Source: Pseudomonas sp. FEN (GTDB lineage Bacteria; Pseudomonadota; Gammaproteobacteria; Pseudomonadales; Pseudomonadaceae). From it: a stretch of 64,000 nt of DNA. The stretch spans positions 36,077 through 100,076 of the forward strand of contig NZ_CAJFDC010000003.1 of the NCBI RefSeq assembly GCF_904067045.1, given 5' to 3'. The translations under genes and the position numbers were made by a program. The notes under the pieces are model-generated. The model did no database searches. It was not told the origin of the DNA and saw only the letters and a list, made by a program, of their open reading frames with translations. This document shows, piece by piece, positions 40,708 through 49,799 of this stretch; position 1 is the stretch's first letter; every line of letters starts with the position of its first letter.

Positions 40708-42072
40708 TCAACTCGCTGCAGTTCTGAATGCATTTATCACTCGGTCGACATCCTCGCTACGCGTCATCCAATTGCTGATTGACAGACGCAAGGCAAATTC
40801 GCCGCGGTAGGTAGTTGGCGTGATGAACATTTCGCCACTTTCGTTTAGCCGCCGAATGAGTTGCCGATTTAGTTCCTGGCGAGTCCCGTAGGAGCTGTCC
40901 TGCGGCTCGTGCCGAAATACCAGAACGTTCAACCGAATGTCGCATAGCAGCGTGTAGGACGAACTGTCGACTATCCATTGGGCGATCGCCTTGACGTAGT
41001 CGCAATGGCTCTCGATCAGGCTCCGATATCCGGACTTTCCATAAGCTTTAAGCGTCATCCAGAGGGGAAGCGCCCGATAGCGTCTGGATTGCTCTACCCC
41101 TCTGTTCATGAACGCGGGCAACTGTCCCTCCATCGGCACGTAAGGCGCGTCGGCGGAGAATGCCCGCTCATGCAAGGCAACGTGACGGGTGAAGGCAATT
41201 CCGCAGTCATAGGGAACGTTCAGCCATTTGTGGGCATCGGCGGTGATCGAATCGGCCAATTCCAGCCCCTCGACCAGATGCCCGTAGCGATCCGAGCACC
41301 TGGCGAAGGCACCGAAGGCAGCATCAACATGCAGCCAGGCGTTGTACCTGCGGCACAGCTGGGAAAGGCTTACCAGGTCATCAAAATCGCCGCTGTTCAC
41401 GGTTCCGGCACTGGCGATAACGATCCGGCCGGGCGCCTCGCAAGCCGCCAGTTCGCGCTCCAGGGCCGACAGGTCAAACACTTCTCGATCGGTCAGGCAG
41501 GCGACGGCCTTGAAGTTACGCTGACCAATACCCAGCAAACCGAGGTCCTTGATGATGCTGGAATGCGGTGCTGCACAGAACACCGCGATCGCCGGTGCTG
41601 AGCAAAGCCCCTGCTGCGATACGCTCATACCCGCCTGCTCACCGCACCACTCCCGGGCCGCAGCCAGCCCGACTAAGTTGGCCGCTGTAGCACCGGTAGT
41701 CAGAATGCCATGAAATTCAGCACTCGGCAGGCGCAAAAGGTCGGCAACGTAGTTCAGCGTCTGGGCCTCAACGTAGGCTGCTACCGAATGTCGTTCCGTA
41801 GCAACATTCTGGTCCAACACCGAAACCAACCAATCACCAGCAAGCGCCGCAGGCGTGGTTCCACCGGTGACAAATCCGAAATAGCGTGGTCCGGTACTAC
41901 GAGTGTGCTGGTCGCCATACGATTCCCAATAGTCGCGCAACGCTGCCAGCGCACCAATACCTTCTTCAGGCATGGTCTCGCACAGCGTGCGCGTTTTCTG
42001 CTGGACATCTACAACGGTGCCGTGACGGCTTTGACTGAGAAACTCGAGTGCGATATCGCTTACTTCCGCCAT
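40708..42072 (-). CDS. PLP-dependent group II amino acid decarboxylase family protein
   Basis: The 454-residue fold-type I enzyme has the PLP-stacking His region (CAAPHSSIIKDLGLLG), the cofactor Asp in WLHVDAAFGAFA and the Schiff-base Lys in ADAHKWLNVPYDCG (near residue 275). It resembles aromatic-L-amino-acid, tyrosine or diaminobutyrate decarboxylases. The exact substrate cannot be read. The frame is open upstream with family-like text (FFADEAALPEL) but has no start. One more T in the T6 run near 42105 would join it to an ATG giving MNSFFADEAALPEL after a GGATGGGG ribosome binding site. It is the first gene of the island operon. Confidence 0.83.
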   Translation of the reverse strand: MAEVSDIALEFLSQSRHGTVVDVQQKTRTLCETMPEEGIGALAALRDYWESYGDQHTRSTGPRYFGFVTGGTTPAALAGDWLVSVLDQNVATERHSVAAYVEAQTLNYVADLLRLPSAEFHGILTTGATAANLVGLAAAREWCGEQAGMSVSQQGLCSAPAIAVFCAAPHSSIIKDLGLLGIGQRNFKAVACLTDREVFDLSALERELAACEAPGRIVIASAGTVNSGDFDDLVSLSQLCRRYNAWLHVDAAFGAFARCSDRYGHLVEGLELADSITADAHKWLNVPYDCGIAFTRHVALHERAFSADAPYVPMEGQLPAFMNRGVEQSRRYRALPLWMTLKAYGKSGYRSLIESHCDYVKAIAQWIVDSSSYTLLCDIRLNVLVFRHEPQDSSYGTRQELNRQLIRRLNESGEMFITPTTYRGEFALRLSISNWMTRSEDVDRVINAFRTAAS

Positions 42073-42711
42073 GAGTTCTGGCAGAGCGGCCTCATCAGCA
42101 AAAAACTGTTCATTACCCCATCCTTTGGCAAAAGGCGACCGTTTTGCACGGCCCCCACTATTTCCTTATAGCGACATGTTCCTGGATTGGATCCATTAGC
42201 TACATATACCAAAAAAAATTAGTGACCAACAGCCTCCAAAATAAAATTCTTTATATCTTCATGATGACCTTTGATCTCGACCCACGCGCGTCACGGCACC
42301 GCTTCGATGCTGAACTTTAAATAAACACATTAATATGTTGTTTTATAAAGATTTTTTTAAAATCATGAGCGCTCGTACTCCGTACTCCAGACCACGCGAA
42401 GCACTTTAAAAGCTATTTTGTAAAAAATTGACAAGCCTTCAAAAAACTGAAACACGAGCGCTTACCATAAAGCTGCTACGCAAGAAGCTTGTCAGCAATA
42501 CTGAGTCACTGGCTTCAGCAACGGAAAATGGCCTCCTGGTTCACGACCAGCGTCGCCCAGCTCTAGCTGCAAAGAGTCTAAACGGCTCACCTTTTACCGC
42601 TTCAGCGCAGAATCCGACACGCTGATTGAATACCGGCTCCTTGCGATGCTCGCTGCTTGGCGTGGGGATAGACAGATACGCCGATTACGGGTGCAAGGCG
42701 CACGCTCAATC
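42073..42711. promoter_or_regulatory. AT-rich promoter region of the island operon
   Basis: About 640 bp between the decarboxylase and the IS element. The stretch 42170-42430 is strongly AT-rich (runs such as ccaaaaaaaattag and tttttttaaaatc). This is unlike the backbone and typical of H-NS/MvaT-bound acquired DNA. It probably holds the operon promoter. A 65-codon plus-strand frame here (42428-42625) has no family support. Confidence 0.5.
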
Positions 42712-43039
42712 TGGACTTGCCCCTACCAGACCGGACACCCATTTAGGCGAGAATGCTCGCTAGATAGAGGTGTCTGATGACCACGCAACGTCGTTCCTTT
42801 TCCGCTGAATTCAAACGCGAGGCCGCAGGCCTCGTGCTCGATCAAGGCTATAGCCATATTGAAGCCAGCCGCTCCCTCGGGATGGTCGAGTCTGCGTTGC
42901 GTCGCTGGGTGAACCAGCTTCAGCAGGAACGCAATGGGGTTACTCCACAGAGCAAGGCGTTGACGCCTGAGCAGCAGAAAATCCTGGAGCTGGAAGCTCG
43001 GATCGCTCGCCTTGAACGGGAGAAATCCATTTTAAAAAG

Positions 43040-43934
<895 letters not shown>

Positions 43935-43989
43935 CCACTACACATAGATAAAACTCCATTGTAAGAAACCGACAAACGGAAAAACGGAA

Positions 43990-44012
43990 AAGGCCCTGTA
44001 AAACAGGGCCTT
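43990..44012 (-). terminator. Terminator of ompW
   Basis: The stem aaggccctgt / acagggcctt with an AAA loop lies 36 bp beyond the ompW stop. It reads into a short T-run on the minus strand. Confidence 0.8.
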
Positions 44013-44048
44013 AATTTTACAACTTAACAAATATGTCTTAGGTATAAC

Positions 44049-44732
44049 CTAGAACTTGTAGCCGATACCGACCATGTAGACCCACGGATCAACCTTCACA
44101 TCGACCTTGGTCTGGCCTACGCCCAAGGCGGTTGGGCCGTCGATGGTGGCTTTGGTGTCGATGTCGATGTACCAGACCGAAGCGTTGACCAGCATGCGGT
44201 CGGTGAGCATGTAGTCGAAGCCCAGTTGACCGGCCAGACCCACCGAGTTTTGCAGCTTCATATTGCTGAAGCCTTCGCTCCTGCGCTTGGCGGTCAGGTC
44301 TTCACCGAAGAACATGGTGTAGTTGATACCGACACCGGCGTAAGGCTGGAACTTCGAGCTGGCATCCATCGGGTAGTACTGCAGCGACAGGGTCGGTGGT
44401 AGTTGCTTGACATCCGCCAGCTTGCCGTCCAACGACGCGCCGAGGCCCTTGACGGCTACTTCATGATGGAAAGGCGAGGCAGCCAGCAGTTCCAGACCGA
44501 TATGGTCGGTGAACATGTAGGCGAAGGTCAGACCCAGCTGGGTATCGCTGTCCACCGTGGCCTTGGTGCCGGAGACTTTTGCGCCGTCGAGTTTCAGGTC
44601 GCCGCTGCTGTCGTTCGGGGCAACGGTGGCGGTACCGGCGCGGACGATGAAATCACCGGCCTGGTGGGCCTGTGCAAGAGGGGCGGCAAGGGCGAGCGCT
44701 ACGAGAGAGGCGCTGAACAGGGACTTGTGCAT
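44049..44732 (-). CDS. ompW: OmpW/OprG-family outer-membrane protein
   Basis: The 227-residue precursor has a signal peptide (SASLVALALAAPLAQA) and an eight-stranded barrel of the OmpW family. Typical parts are FIVRAGTATVAPND, LGLTFAYMFTDHIGLELLAASPFHHE, LSLQYYP and a final aromatic ending VGIGYKF. The family forms narrow pores for small hydrophobic or amino-acid-like solutes. P. aeruginosa OprG is induced under low oxygen by ANR, and two ANR-type boxes lie upstream here. Confidence 0.94.
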   Translation of the reverse strand: MHKSLFSASLVALALAAPLAQAHQAGDFIVRAGTATVAPNDSSGDLKLDGAKVSGTKATVDSDTQLGLTFAYMFTDHIGLELLAASPFHHEVAVKGLGASLDGKLADVKQLPPTLSLQYYPMDASSKFQPYAGVGINYTMFFGEDLTAKRRSEGFSNMKLQNSVGLAGQLGFDYMLTDRMLVNASVWYIDIDTKATIDGPTALGVGQTKVDVKVDPWVYMVGIGYKF

Positions 44733-44799
44733 TGGGGGGGCTCCAAAGGACGGTTCAAATTCACTGGGTCCAATGGTAAAGAGCGGGCAGGGTCGGCTT

Positions 44800-44813
44800 T
44801 TGACTCAGCTCAA
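44800..44813. promoter_or_regulatory. ANR/FNR-type box 1 upstream of ompW
   Basis: TTGACTCAGCTCAA matches the TTGAT-N4-ATCAA dyad at 8 of 10 positions. It is centred about 74 bp before the ompW ATG and 33 bp from box 2. Confidence 0.55.
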
Positions 44814-44832
44814 TGAACAGCAGGGCCGATCA

Positions 44833-44846
44833 TTGATCCAGCTCAA
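44833..44846. promoter_or_regulatory. ANR/FNR-type box 2 upstream of ompW
   Basis: TTGATCCAGCTCAA matches TTGAT-N4-ATCAA with one mismatch. It is centred about 107 bp before the ompW ATG. Two sites in tandem strengthen the call of oxygen-responsive control. Confidence 0.65.
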
Positions 44847-44898
44847 TGAAACGGCAATAGTCGGGGTGGGGCAGGAACTTTTGCACTGCCCCTGTCGA

Positions 44899-44997
44899 CC
44901 TCTTCGCGGGCAAGCTCCGCTCCCACAGAGGCTCGGTCGGACACAAGGCTCAGGCTCGACTCAAAACCTGTGGGAGCGGAGCTTGCCCGCGAAGAGG
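44899..44997. repeat. REP palindrome pair between ompW and the zinc operon
   Basis: A perfect 30-base inverted repeat (cctcttcgcgggcaagctcc... and its complement) is separated by about 39 bases. The same unit recurs at 47594-47685 and 48828-48890. Confidence 0.85.
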
Positions 44998-45026
44998 CCC
45001 ACCCAGTCACCGCAGAGCGACAGGGT

Positions 45027-45572
45027 TCACTCGGGCAGTTCGTACACATAGATCTTCTGTGCCGCCATGCTGTACCCCGCATCCGCCAGGTCGCTGGTGC
45101 TCGGCTTGACCTGCATGTCGCCCTCGATCCAGTACGGCTGGTACAGCTCATCGAGCTTGACTCCCAGCTCACTGGTCACATGCACGATCTGGTTCGATGG
45201 CGGTGGCGGCACATGAATGCAGGCGCCGAAATACGGCACCAGCAGAAACTCCGTGGTCCGACCTTCCTCGTTCACTTCCAGCGGCACGATATACCCCGGC
45301 AGGCGTACATGCTGGCCGTCCAGTGCCTTGACCACCGGCGCATCGGGCAGCGACTGCTTGGCCGCCGGCGCCGCTTCGGGGTTCATGCTGCCGAGTTTCG
45401 ACAGATCATGCAGCGGCGTCATCTGCGGCACTTCCGGCGGCGCATCGGCTGGAATCATGTCCTGCCAGGCCAGCTCCCTCGGTTTGTCAGCTGCCCACAA
45501 CGGCGTGGCGGTCACCACGGACAACGCCAGCAGCAGGCCAGCCAGGACTTTGTTCTTCATCGCAACACTCAT
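45027..45572 (-). CDS. DUF3299 periplasmic protein of the zinc operon
   Basis: The 181-residue precursor has a signal peptide (VLAGLLLALSVVTATPLWA) and the DUF3299 core (VRLPGYIVPLEVNEEG, FLLVPYFGACIHVPPPPSNQIVHV) with a Cys/His motif that could bind metal. It is the last gene of the operon. Its ATG overlaps the permease stop (ATGA). The P. aeruginosa orthologue (PA4066) belongs to a zinc-starvation operon. Its biochemical role is unknown. Confidence 0.85.
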   Translation of the reverse strand: MSVAMKNKVLAGLLLALSVVTATPLWAADKPRELAWQDMIPADAPPEVPQMTPLHDLSKLGSMNPEAAPAAKQSLPDAPVVKALDGQHVRLPGYIVPLEVNEEGRTTEFLLVPYFGACIHVPPPPSNQIVHVTSELGVKLDELYQPYWIEGDMQVKPSTSDLADAGYSMAAQKIYVYELPE

Positions 45573-46834
45573 AAACGGATGGACAGGCCGTCGGCCAGGG
45601 ACTGTCGATAGGCGCGCCACGCCGGCACGCCGCCCATCAACAGGGCGGCGACGAGGATACCGCCGAGTAGCGTCCATTCATATTCGCTCGGCCACGACAG
45701 TGGCAGGTACAACCCGTAGTTCGATTGCACATAACCCTGGGCCAAGGCGATACACAAGTACAACAGGCCGACCCCGGCCACCACCCCGGACAACGCCAGG
45801 GCAAAGGCTTCCAGCACCAGCAGGCTGGCGATATGCCAAGGCCGCGCGCCCACCGAACGCAGGATCGCCATTTCCCGGCGGCGTTCGTTGAGGCTGGTGA
45901 GGATCGCCGTGAGCATGCCGATCAAACCGGTCAGCACCACGAACAGCGAGACCACGAACAGCGCCTTTTCCGCCGTGCCCATCAGGCTCCAGAGTTCCTG
46001 CAAGGCCACGCCCGGCAGGATCGCCAGCATCGGCTCGCCACGAAACTCGTTGATCTCGCGTTGCAGGGCGAAGGTCGAGACCTTGCTGTTCAGGCCAAGC
46101 ATGAAGGCGGTGATGGCTTGTGGCGTCAGGTCCATGTTGCGCGCCTGATCGGCACTGATACGTCCGGCGCCATGGGCCGGCACGCCGTTCTGCCAGTCGA
46201 TGTGGATCGCCTCCATGCCGCCGAGGCTGATATGCAGCGTGCGATCCACCGGCGTGCCGGTGCGCTTGAGGATGCCGACCACGGTGAAGGGCTTGTCGTC
46301 GTGCTTGACCAGGCTGACGGCGGCCACGCCATGGGCCAGCACCAGTTTGTCGCCGAGCTTGTAATGCAGCGCGTCCGCCACCTCGGCGCCAAGCACCACC
46401 TCGAACGGATCCGTGGCGAAGGGCCTACCTTCGGCCAGTTGCAGGCTCTGCTGGTGGCCGTACTGGTAGTGCTCGAAATAGGCCTCGCTGGTGCCGAGTA
46501 CCCGGTAGCCGCGATGGGAGTCGCCGAGGGACATCGGGATTGCCCACTTCACTTTCGGGTTGCTGGCGAAGTGCTCGAAGCTGTCCCAGCGGATGTTATT
46601 GGTGGCGTTGCCGATCCGGAACACCGAGTACAGCAGCAGGTTCACCGAGCCCGAGCGGGCGCCGACGATCAGGTCGGTGCCGCTGATAGTACTGGCGAAG
46701 CTGGCGCGGGCTTCGGTGCGCACGCGCTCCACCGCCAGCAACAGGCAGACCGACAGGGCGATGGCGAAGGCCGTGAGCAGGGCGGTGAAGCGGCGGTTGG
46801 CCAGGCTGGCCAGGGCCAGACGAAACAGATACAT
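45569..46834 (-). CDS. ABC transporter permease (MacB/FtsX type)
   Basis: The 421-residue protein has an N-terminal membrane helix (LTAFAIALSVCLLLAVERV), a large periplasmic domain (about residues 45-270) and three C-terminal helices (FVVSLFVVLTGLIGMLTAIL, LVLEAFALALSGVVAGVGLLYL). This is the FtsX/MacB mechanotransmission layout rather than a classic importer. It contains the DIS/NERRREMAILRSVGARPWHI coupling text. It starts one base after the ATPase stop. In this operon it may drive zinc-linked periplasmic work rather than transport. Confidence 0.88.
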   Translation of the reverse strand: MYLFRLALASLANRRFTALLTAFAIALSVCLLLAVERVRTEARASFASTISGTDLIVGARSGSVNLLLYSVFRIGNATNNIRWDSFEHFASNPKVKWAIPMSLGDSHRGYRVLGTSEAYFEHYQYGHQQSLQLAEGRPFATDPFEVVLGAEVADALHYKLGDKLVLAHGVAAVSLVKHDDKPFTVVGILKRTGTPVDRTLHISLGGMEAIHIDWQNGVPAHGAGRISADQARNMDLTPQAITAFMLGLNSKVSTFALQREINEFRGEPMLAILPGVALQELWSLMGTAEKALFVVSLFVVLTGLIGMLTAILTSLNERRREMAILRSVGARPWHIASLLVLEAFALALSGVVAGVGLLYLCIALAQGYVQSNYGLYLPLSWPSEYEWTLLGGILVAALLMGGVPAWRAYRQSLADGLSIRL

Positions 46835-46835
46835 C

Positions 46836-47546
46836 TCAGACCTCCGCGGGCGTGGCCGCGCGATTCAATTCGGACAGCGACAGGTGACGGTCGAACAGCG
46901 GTGCCAGGCTCTGGTCATGGCTGACGAACAGCAGGCTGGAACCGGCTTCCCGGCATTCGGCGAACAGCAGGCGGATAAAGGCTTCGCGGGCATCGTAGTC
47001 CAGCGCCGAGGTCGGCTCGTCGGCGATCACCAGCTCCGGCTGGCCGATCAGCGCGCGGGCGGCGGCAACCCGTTGTTGCTGGCCGATGGACAGCGAGTCG
47101 GCGCGGCGTTCGAGCAGGGCCGGGTCGCTCAGACCGAGGTGGGCGAGCAGGGTCGCGGCGGCCTGGTCGGCGCTGCCGTGGCGCTGGATCGCACGGCTGG
47201 CGCGCAGTTTGGAAAAGTGACAAGGCAGCTCGACGTTCTCGCGCACCGAGAGAAACGGTAGCAGGTTGAACTGCTGGAAAATGTAGCCGGTGTGGTCGAC
47301 GCGAAAGCGGTCGCGAGCCCCGGCGCCCAGTTCGGTGAGTTCCTGGCCGAGCAAGCGGATGCTACCCCGATTGGGCTTCTGCACCCCGCCCAACAGACCG
47401 AGCAAGGTGGTCTTGCCGCTGCCGCTGGGGCCCTTGAGGAACAGCGTTTCGCCCGGTTCCAGGCGGAACGCCGGAATGTCCAGCAACTGCGGATGACCGG
47501 GCCAGTTGAAGCTCAGGTCGGACAGTTCGATAAGTGCTTGGGTCAT
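46836..47546 (-). CDS. ABC transporter ATP-binding protein of the zinc operon
   Basis: The 236-residue ATPase has Walker A GPSGSGKTTLLGLL (about residue 39), a Q-loop, the signature LSIGQQQRVAAARAL (variant of LSGGQ), Walker B LVIADEPTSALD and the switch His in FVSHD. Size and sequence fit the LolD/MacB subgroup that pairs with FtsX-type permeases. It is co-transcribed with the permease and the DUF3299 gene. Confidence 0.9.
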   Translation of the reverse strand: MTQALIELSDLSFNWPGHPQLLDIPAFRLEPGETLFLKGPSGSGKTTLLGLLGGVQKPNRGSIRLLGQELTELGAGARDRFRVDHTGYIFQQFNLLPFLSVRENVELPCHFSKLRASRAIQRHGSADQAAATLLAHLGLSDPALLERRADSLSIGQQQRVAAARALIGQPELVIADEPTSALDYDAREAFIRLLFAECREAGSSLLFVSHDQSLAPLFDRHLSLSELNRAATPAEV

Positions 47547-47593
47547 AAAGGCCGATTCACAGGTGGTGGGCTCTTTGTGGGGACGCTGTTCAT

Positions 47594-47685
47594 CTGTGGG
47601 AGCGGAGCTTGCCCGCGAAGGGGATCAACTCGGTGTCTCTGAAGCACCGCGTCGTCCCTTTCGCGGGCAAGCTCCGCTCGCACAG
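47594..47685. repeat. REP palindrome pair inside the zinc operon
   Basis: ctgtgggagcggagcttgcc... faces ...ggcaagctccgctcgcacag. It lies between the zinc-binding protein gene and the ATPase gene and may modulate the mRNA. Confidence 0.8.
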
Positions 47686-47717
47686 ATAAGCGCCATTCCA
47701 ACAAGGATGGCGATGGA

Positions 47718-48326
47718 TCAGAACTTCAGGGTGGCAGCCTCTGGCGTGGCGTCAACCCCTTGTTGGCCACTGCCGGAAATCAACTGCACCTGAATCTTGT
47801 GGGTGGCGGGGAATGTCTTGAACACCTGGCCCAGTTCCAGGGTCTTCAGCGCCGCCGGGGTGGCACAGGTGAACTGGTAGTGGGCGTGGATCTCGCTGTG
47901 GTCGTGGTGGTGTTCGGCACCGGCGGCCGGCGTGGTTGCGGCGGCTTCAGGGGCGTGATCGTCATCATCGTCATCGGCTTCTTCAGGTGCCGGGTCGCCG
48001 AACAGCGGGCTTTCCAGCTTCTGGTTGGCCACCACGCAACCGGCGGCTTTCGGCAGGTTGAACAGCTCCAGCGGCTTCTCCAGCAAGGCGTGCACGCTGG
48101 CCACCTTGGCCTTGTCGGCATCGCTGCTGGCCGGGTGTTCGAAGCCCACCAGGTTCATTGCCGGGCTTTGCAGTTCCAGTTCCAGGGTCTGGCCGTCCAG
48201 CGCCGCGTTCAGCCGGCCCACACCGTGCTCGTGGGCACCGAGGCTGCCATGTTCGTGTGCTTCATGGGCTTGGGCGGCAACCAGCGGGAGCAAGGCAAAA
48301 GGCAGGGCGAGCAGCAGGTGGCGCAT
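47718..48326 (-). CDS. DUF2796 (ZrgA-like) zinc-binding periplasmic protein
   Basis: The 202-residue precursor has a signal peptide ending AAQA and two metal-binding stretches: HEAHEHGSLGAHEHG at the mature N-terminus and an Asp/His cluster in the middle (DDDDDDH, then HHHDHSEIHAH). DUF2796/ZrgA proteins are zinc-regulated and bind zinc in the periplasm. This is the first gene of the operon (P. aeruginosa PA4063 type). A Zur-box match lies 35-57 bases before its ATG. Confidence 0.88.
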   Translation of the reverse strand: MRHLLLALPFALLPLVAAQAHEAHEHGSLGAHEHGVGRLNAALDGQTLELELQSPAMNLVGFEHPASSDADKAKVASVHALLEKPLELFNLPKAAGCVVANQKLESPLFGDPAPEEADDDDDDHAPEAAATTPAAGAEHHHDHSEIHAHYQFTCATPAALKTLELGQVFKTFPATHKIQVQLISGSGQQGVDATPEAATLKF

Positions 48327-48360
48327 GGCGTTTCTCCGGGAACGGCAACGAGGGTGTTTT

Positions 48361-48383
48361 GTTATGTGATCTTATAACATTTT
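48361..48383 (-). promoter_or_regulatory. Zur box upstream of the zinc operon
   Basis: The segment beginning gttatgtgatct and ending tataacatttt aligns to the palindromic Zur consensus GAAATGTTATA-N-TATAACATTTC with the right half almost perfect. It is the only such match noticed in the gap and sits at promoter distance from the DUF2796 gene, so zinc-Zur repression is expected. Confidence 0.75.
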
Positions 48384-48460
48384 ATCCCGGGTTCGGCCAC
48401 TGACTTGGCGTGTCGGGTGACGCGTGGGAGCATGGGCGCCTGTATAGCGAGGTGGGCGGC

Positions 48461-48811
48461 ATGGTACGAATTCGAGGCAGCATCGGCCAATGGCCGGTGG
48501 ATTTGACGGTGGAGCTGGATGAGGGTGACTGGGCGCGGCTGGGGGCGCAGTTGCAGGTGAGCGTGCCTGCCGATGCGGATGTTGCGCTGGTGGCGCCTCC
48601 GGTGAGCCAGGACGATGCCTTGTGGCGGACGGCCAGGGACCTGGTGCGTCAGGCCGGGCAGATTGATGGGCCGCAGTTGCTGGGACAGTTGGAAGGGTTG
48701 GCCGGGAGCACGGCGGCGGCCAAGCGCTTGTTGGTGCGCTTGCGCCATTGCAGCGAGATCAAGGTGCTGAGCGGGACGGATTCGCCGCTTTACAGCTGGG
48801 TCGAGGCCTGA
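48461..48811 (+). CDS. Conserved hypothetical protein (left arm)
   Basis: The 116-residue soluble protein starts MVRIRGSIGQWPVDLTVELD and ends YSWVEA. It corresponds in position to P. aeruginosa PA4062. No known domain is recognised. It is divergent from the zinc operon and shares the Zur-box gap, but I cannot say whether it is zinc-regulated. The reverse copy at 63648-63994 lacks four bases and is frameshifted. Confidence 0.7.
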   Translation: MVRIRGSIGQWPVDLTVELDEGDWARLGAQLQVSVPADADVALVAPPVSQDDALWRTARDLVRQAGQIDGPQLLGQLEGLAGSTAAAKRLLVRLRHCSEIKVLSGTDSPLYSWVEA

Positions 48812-48827
48812 AGGGGGGGATGTGAGA

Positions 48828-48890
48828 GCGGAGCTTGCCCACGAAGCTTTTGGCGGCCTTCGGGCCGCTCCAGAGCTAAAGCCTGCTCAC
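48828..48890. repeat. REP-type unit after the hypothetical gene
   Basis: gagcggagcttgcccacgaagc and a short tccggaag-like palindrome (ggcggccttcgggccgctcc) lie between two convergent genes and may end both transcripts. The mirror copy is near 63568-63633. Confidence 0.6.
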
Positions 48891-48896
48891 GCAAGG

Positions 48897-49769
48897 TCAG
48901 TACAACGCAGCGAACAGCCGGCGACGATAGGTGGTCACCAGTGGGTGGTCGTTGCCCAACAGATCGAACACCTGCAGCAAAGTCTTGTGCGGCAGGCCTT
49001 CGCTGTAACCGCGATTGCGGATAAACAGCTTGAGCAGACCCTCCAGCGCAGCTTCGTACTGCTGGCGCGACAGCTGTTGTACCGCCAACTGATAGACCGC
49101 TTCGTCGTCCTGCGGATTTTGCGCCAGGCGCGCCTTCAGATCAGCCACCTCCGGCAGGTCGGCCGCCTGACGCAAGAAGGTCAGCTGCGCCTTGGCACCG
49201 GCCAGCGCGGCCTTGTACTCGTCGCTCTTGACCGCATCCAGTACCACCTGGGCTTCGCCCAGCTCGCCGCGCTCGGCCAGGCAGCGGCCATAGAGAATCA
49301 GCGCCTTGGCGTTACTGTTGTCTTCACCGAGCAATACCTTGAGCAGGGCTTCGGCATCGCCGATCCGACCCTCGGCGAACAGCGCCTCGGCCTGTTCCAG
49401 GGGATCGGCGGCGACCGGCGGTGGCATCTGTACGTGCGGCTCAAGCATTTTGCGCACCGCCGACTCCGGTTGGGCCCCGGCGAAACCGTCCACCGGCTGG
49501 CCGTCCTTGAACAGCACCACGGTAGGCAGGCTGCGAATACCGAAACGAGCGACGATGTCCTGCTCGGCATCGCAGTCGACCTTGGCCAGCAACAGTTCGC
49601 CCTGATAGCTCTCGGCGATCTGTTGCAACATCGGCATCAATGCTTTGCAGGGCGCGCACCACTCGGCCCAGAAATCCACCAGTACCGGCTTGTGGAACGA
49701 ATTCTCGATCACCGACTGGTCGAAGTCAGCGGTGGTGGCGTCGAAGATGTAGGGGCTGGGCTGAGTCAT
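48897..49769 (-). CDS. cnoX: CnoX-type thioredoxin/TPR chaperedoxin (left arm, intact)
   Basis: The 290-residue protein has an N-terminal thioredoxin domain (VLVDFWAEWCAPCKALMP; active-site CAPC at about residues 38-41, cis-Pro loop IRSLPTVVLF) and a C-terminal TPR-like helical region (EALFAEGRIGDAEALLKVLL onward). CnoX/YbbN proteins hold unfolding clients during oxidative stress and pass them to GroEL/ES. The CxxC here suggests retained redox activity. I start at MTQPSPYIFDATT. The right-arm copy is broken by deletions. Confidence 0.93.
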   Translation of the reverse strand: MTQPSPYIFDATTADFDQSVIENSFHKPVLVDFWAEWCAPCKALMPMLQQIAESYQGELLLAKVDCDAEQDIVARFGIRSLPTVVLFKDGQPVDGFAGAQPESAVRKMLEPHVQMPPPVAADPLEQAEALFAEGRIGDAEALLKVLLGEDNSNAKALILYGRCLAERGELGEAQVVLDAVKSDEYKAALAGAKAQLTFLRQAADLPEVADLKARLAQNPQDDEAVYQLAVQQLSRQQYEAALEGLLKLFIRNRGYSEGLPHKTLLQVFDLLGNDHPLVTTYRRRLFAALY

Positions 49770-49799
49770 TGCAATCTCGAAGAGCGTGGAATGGGGCAA

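Noticed and set aside
42428..42625. 65-codon frame between decarboxylase and IS
   Set aside because: No family match, no clear ribosome binding site, and it sits in AT-rich non-coding DNA.
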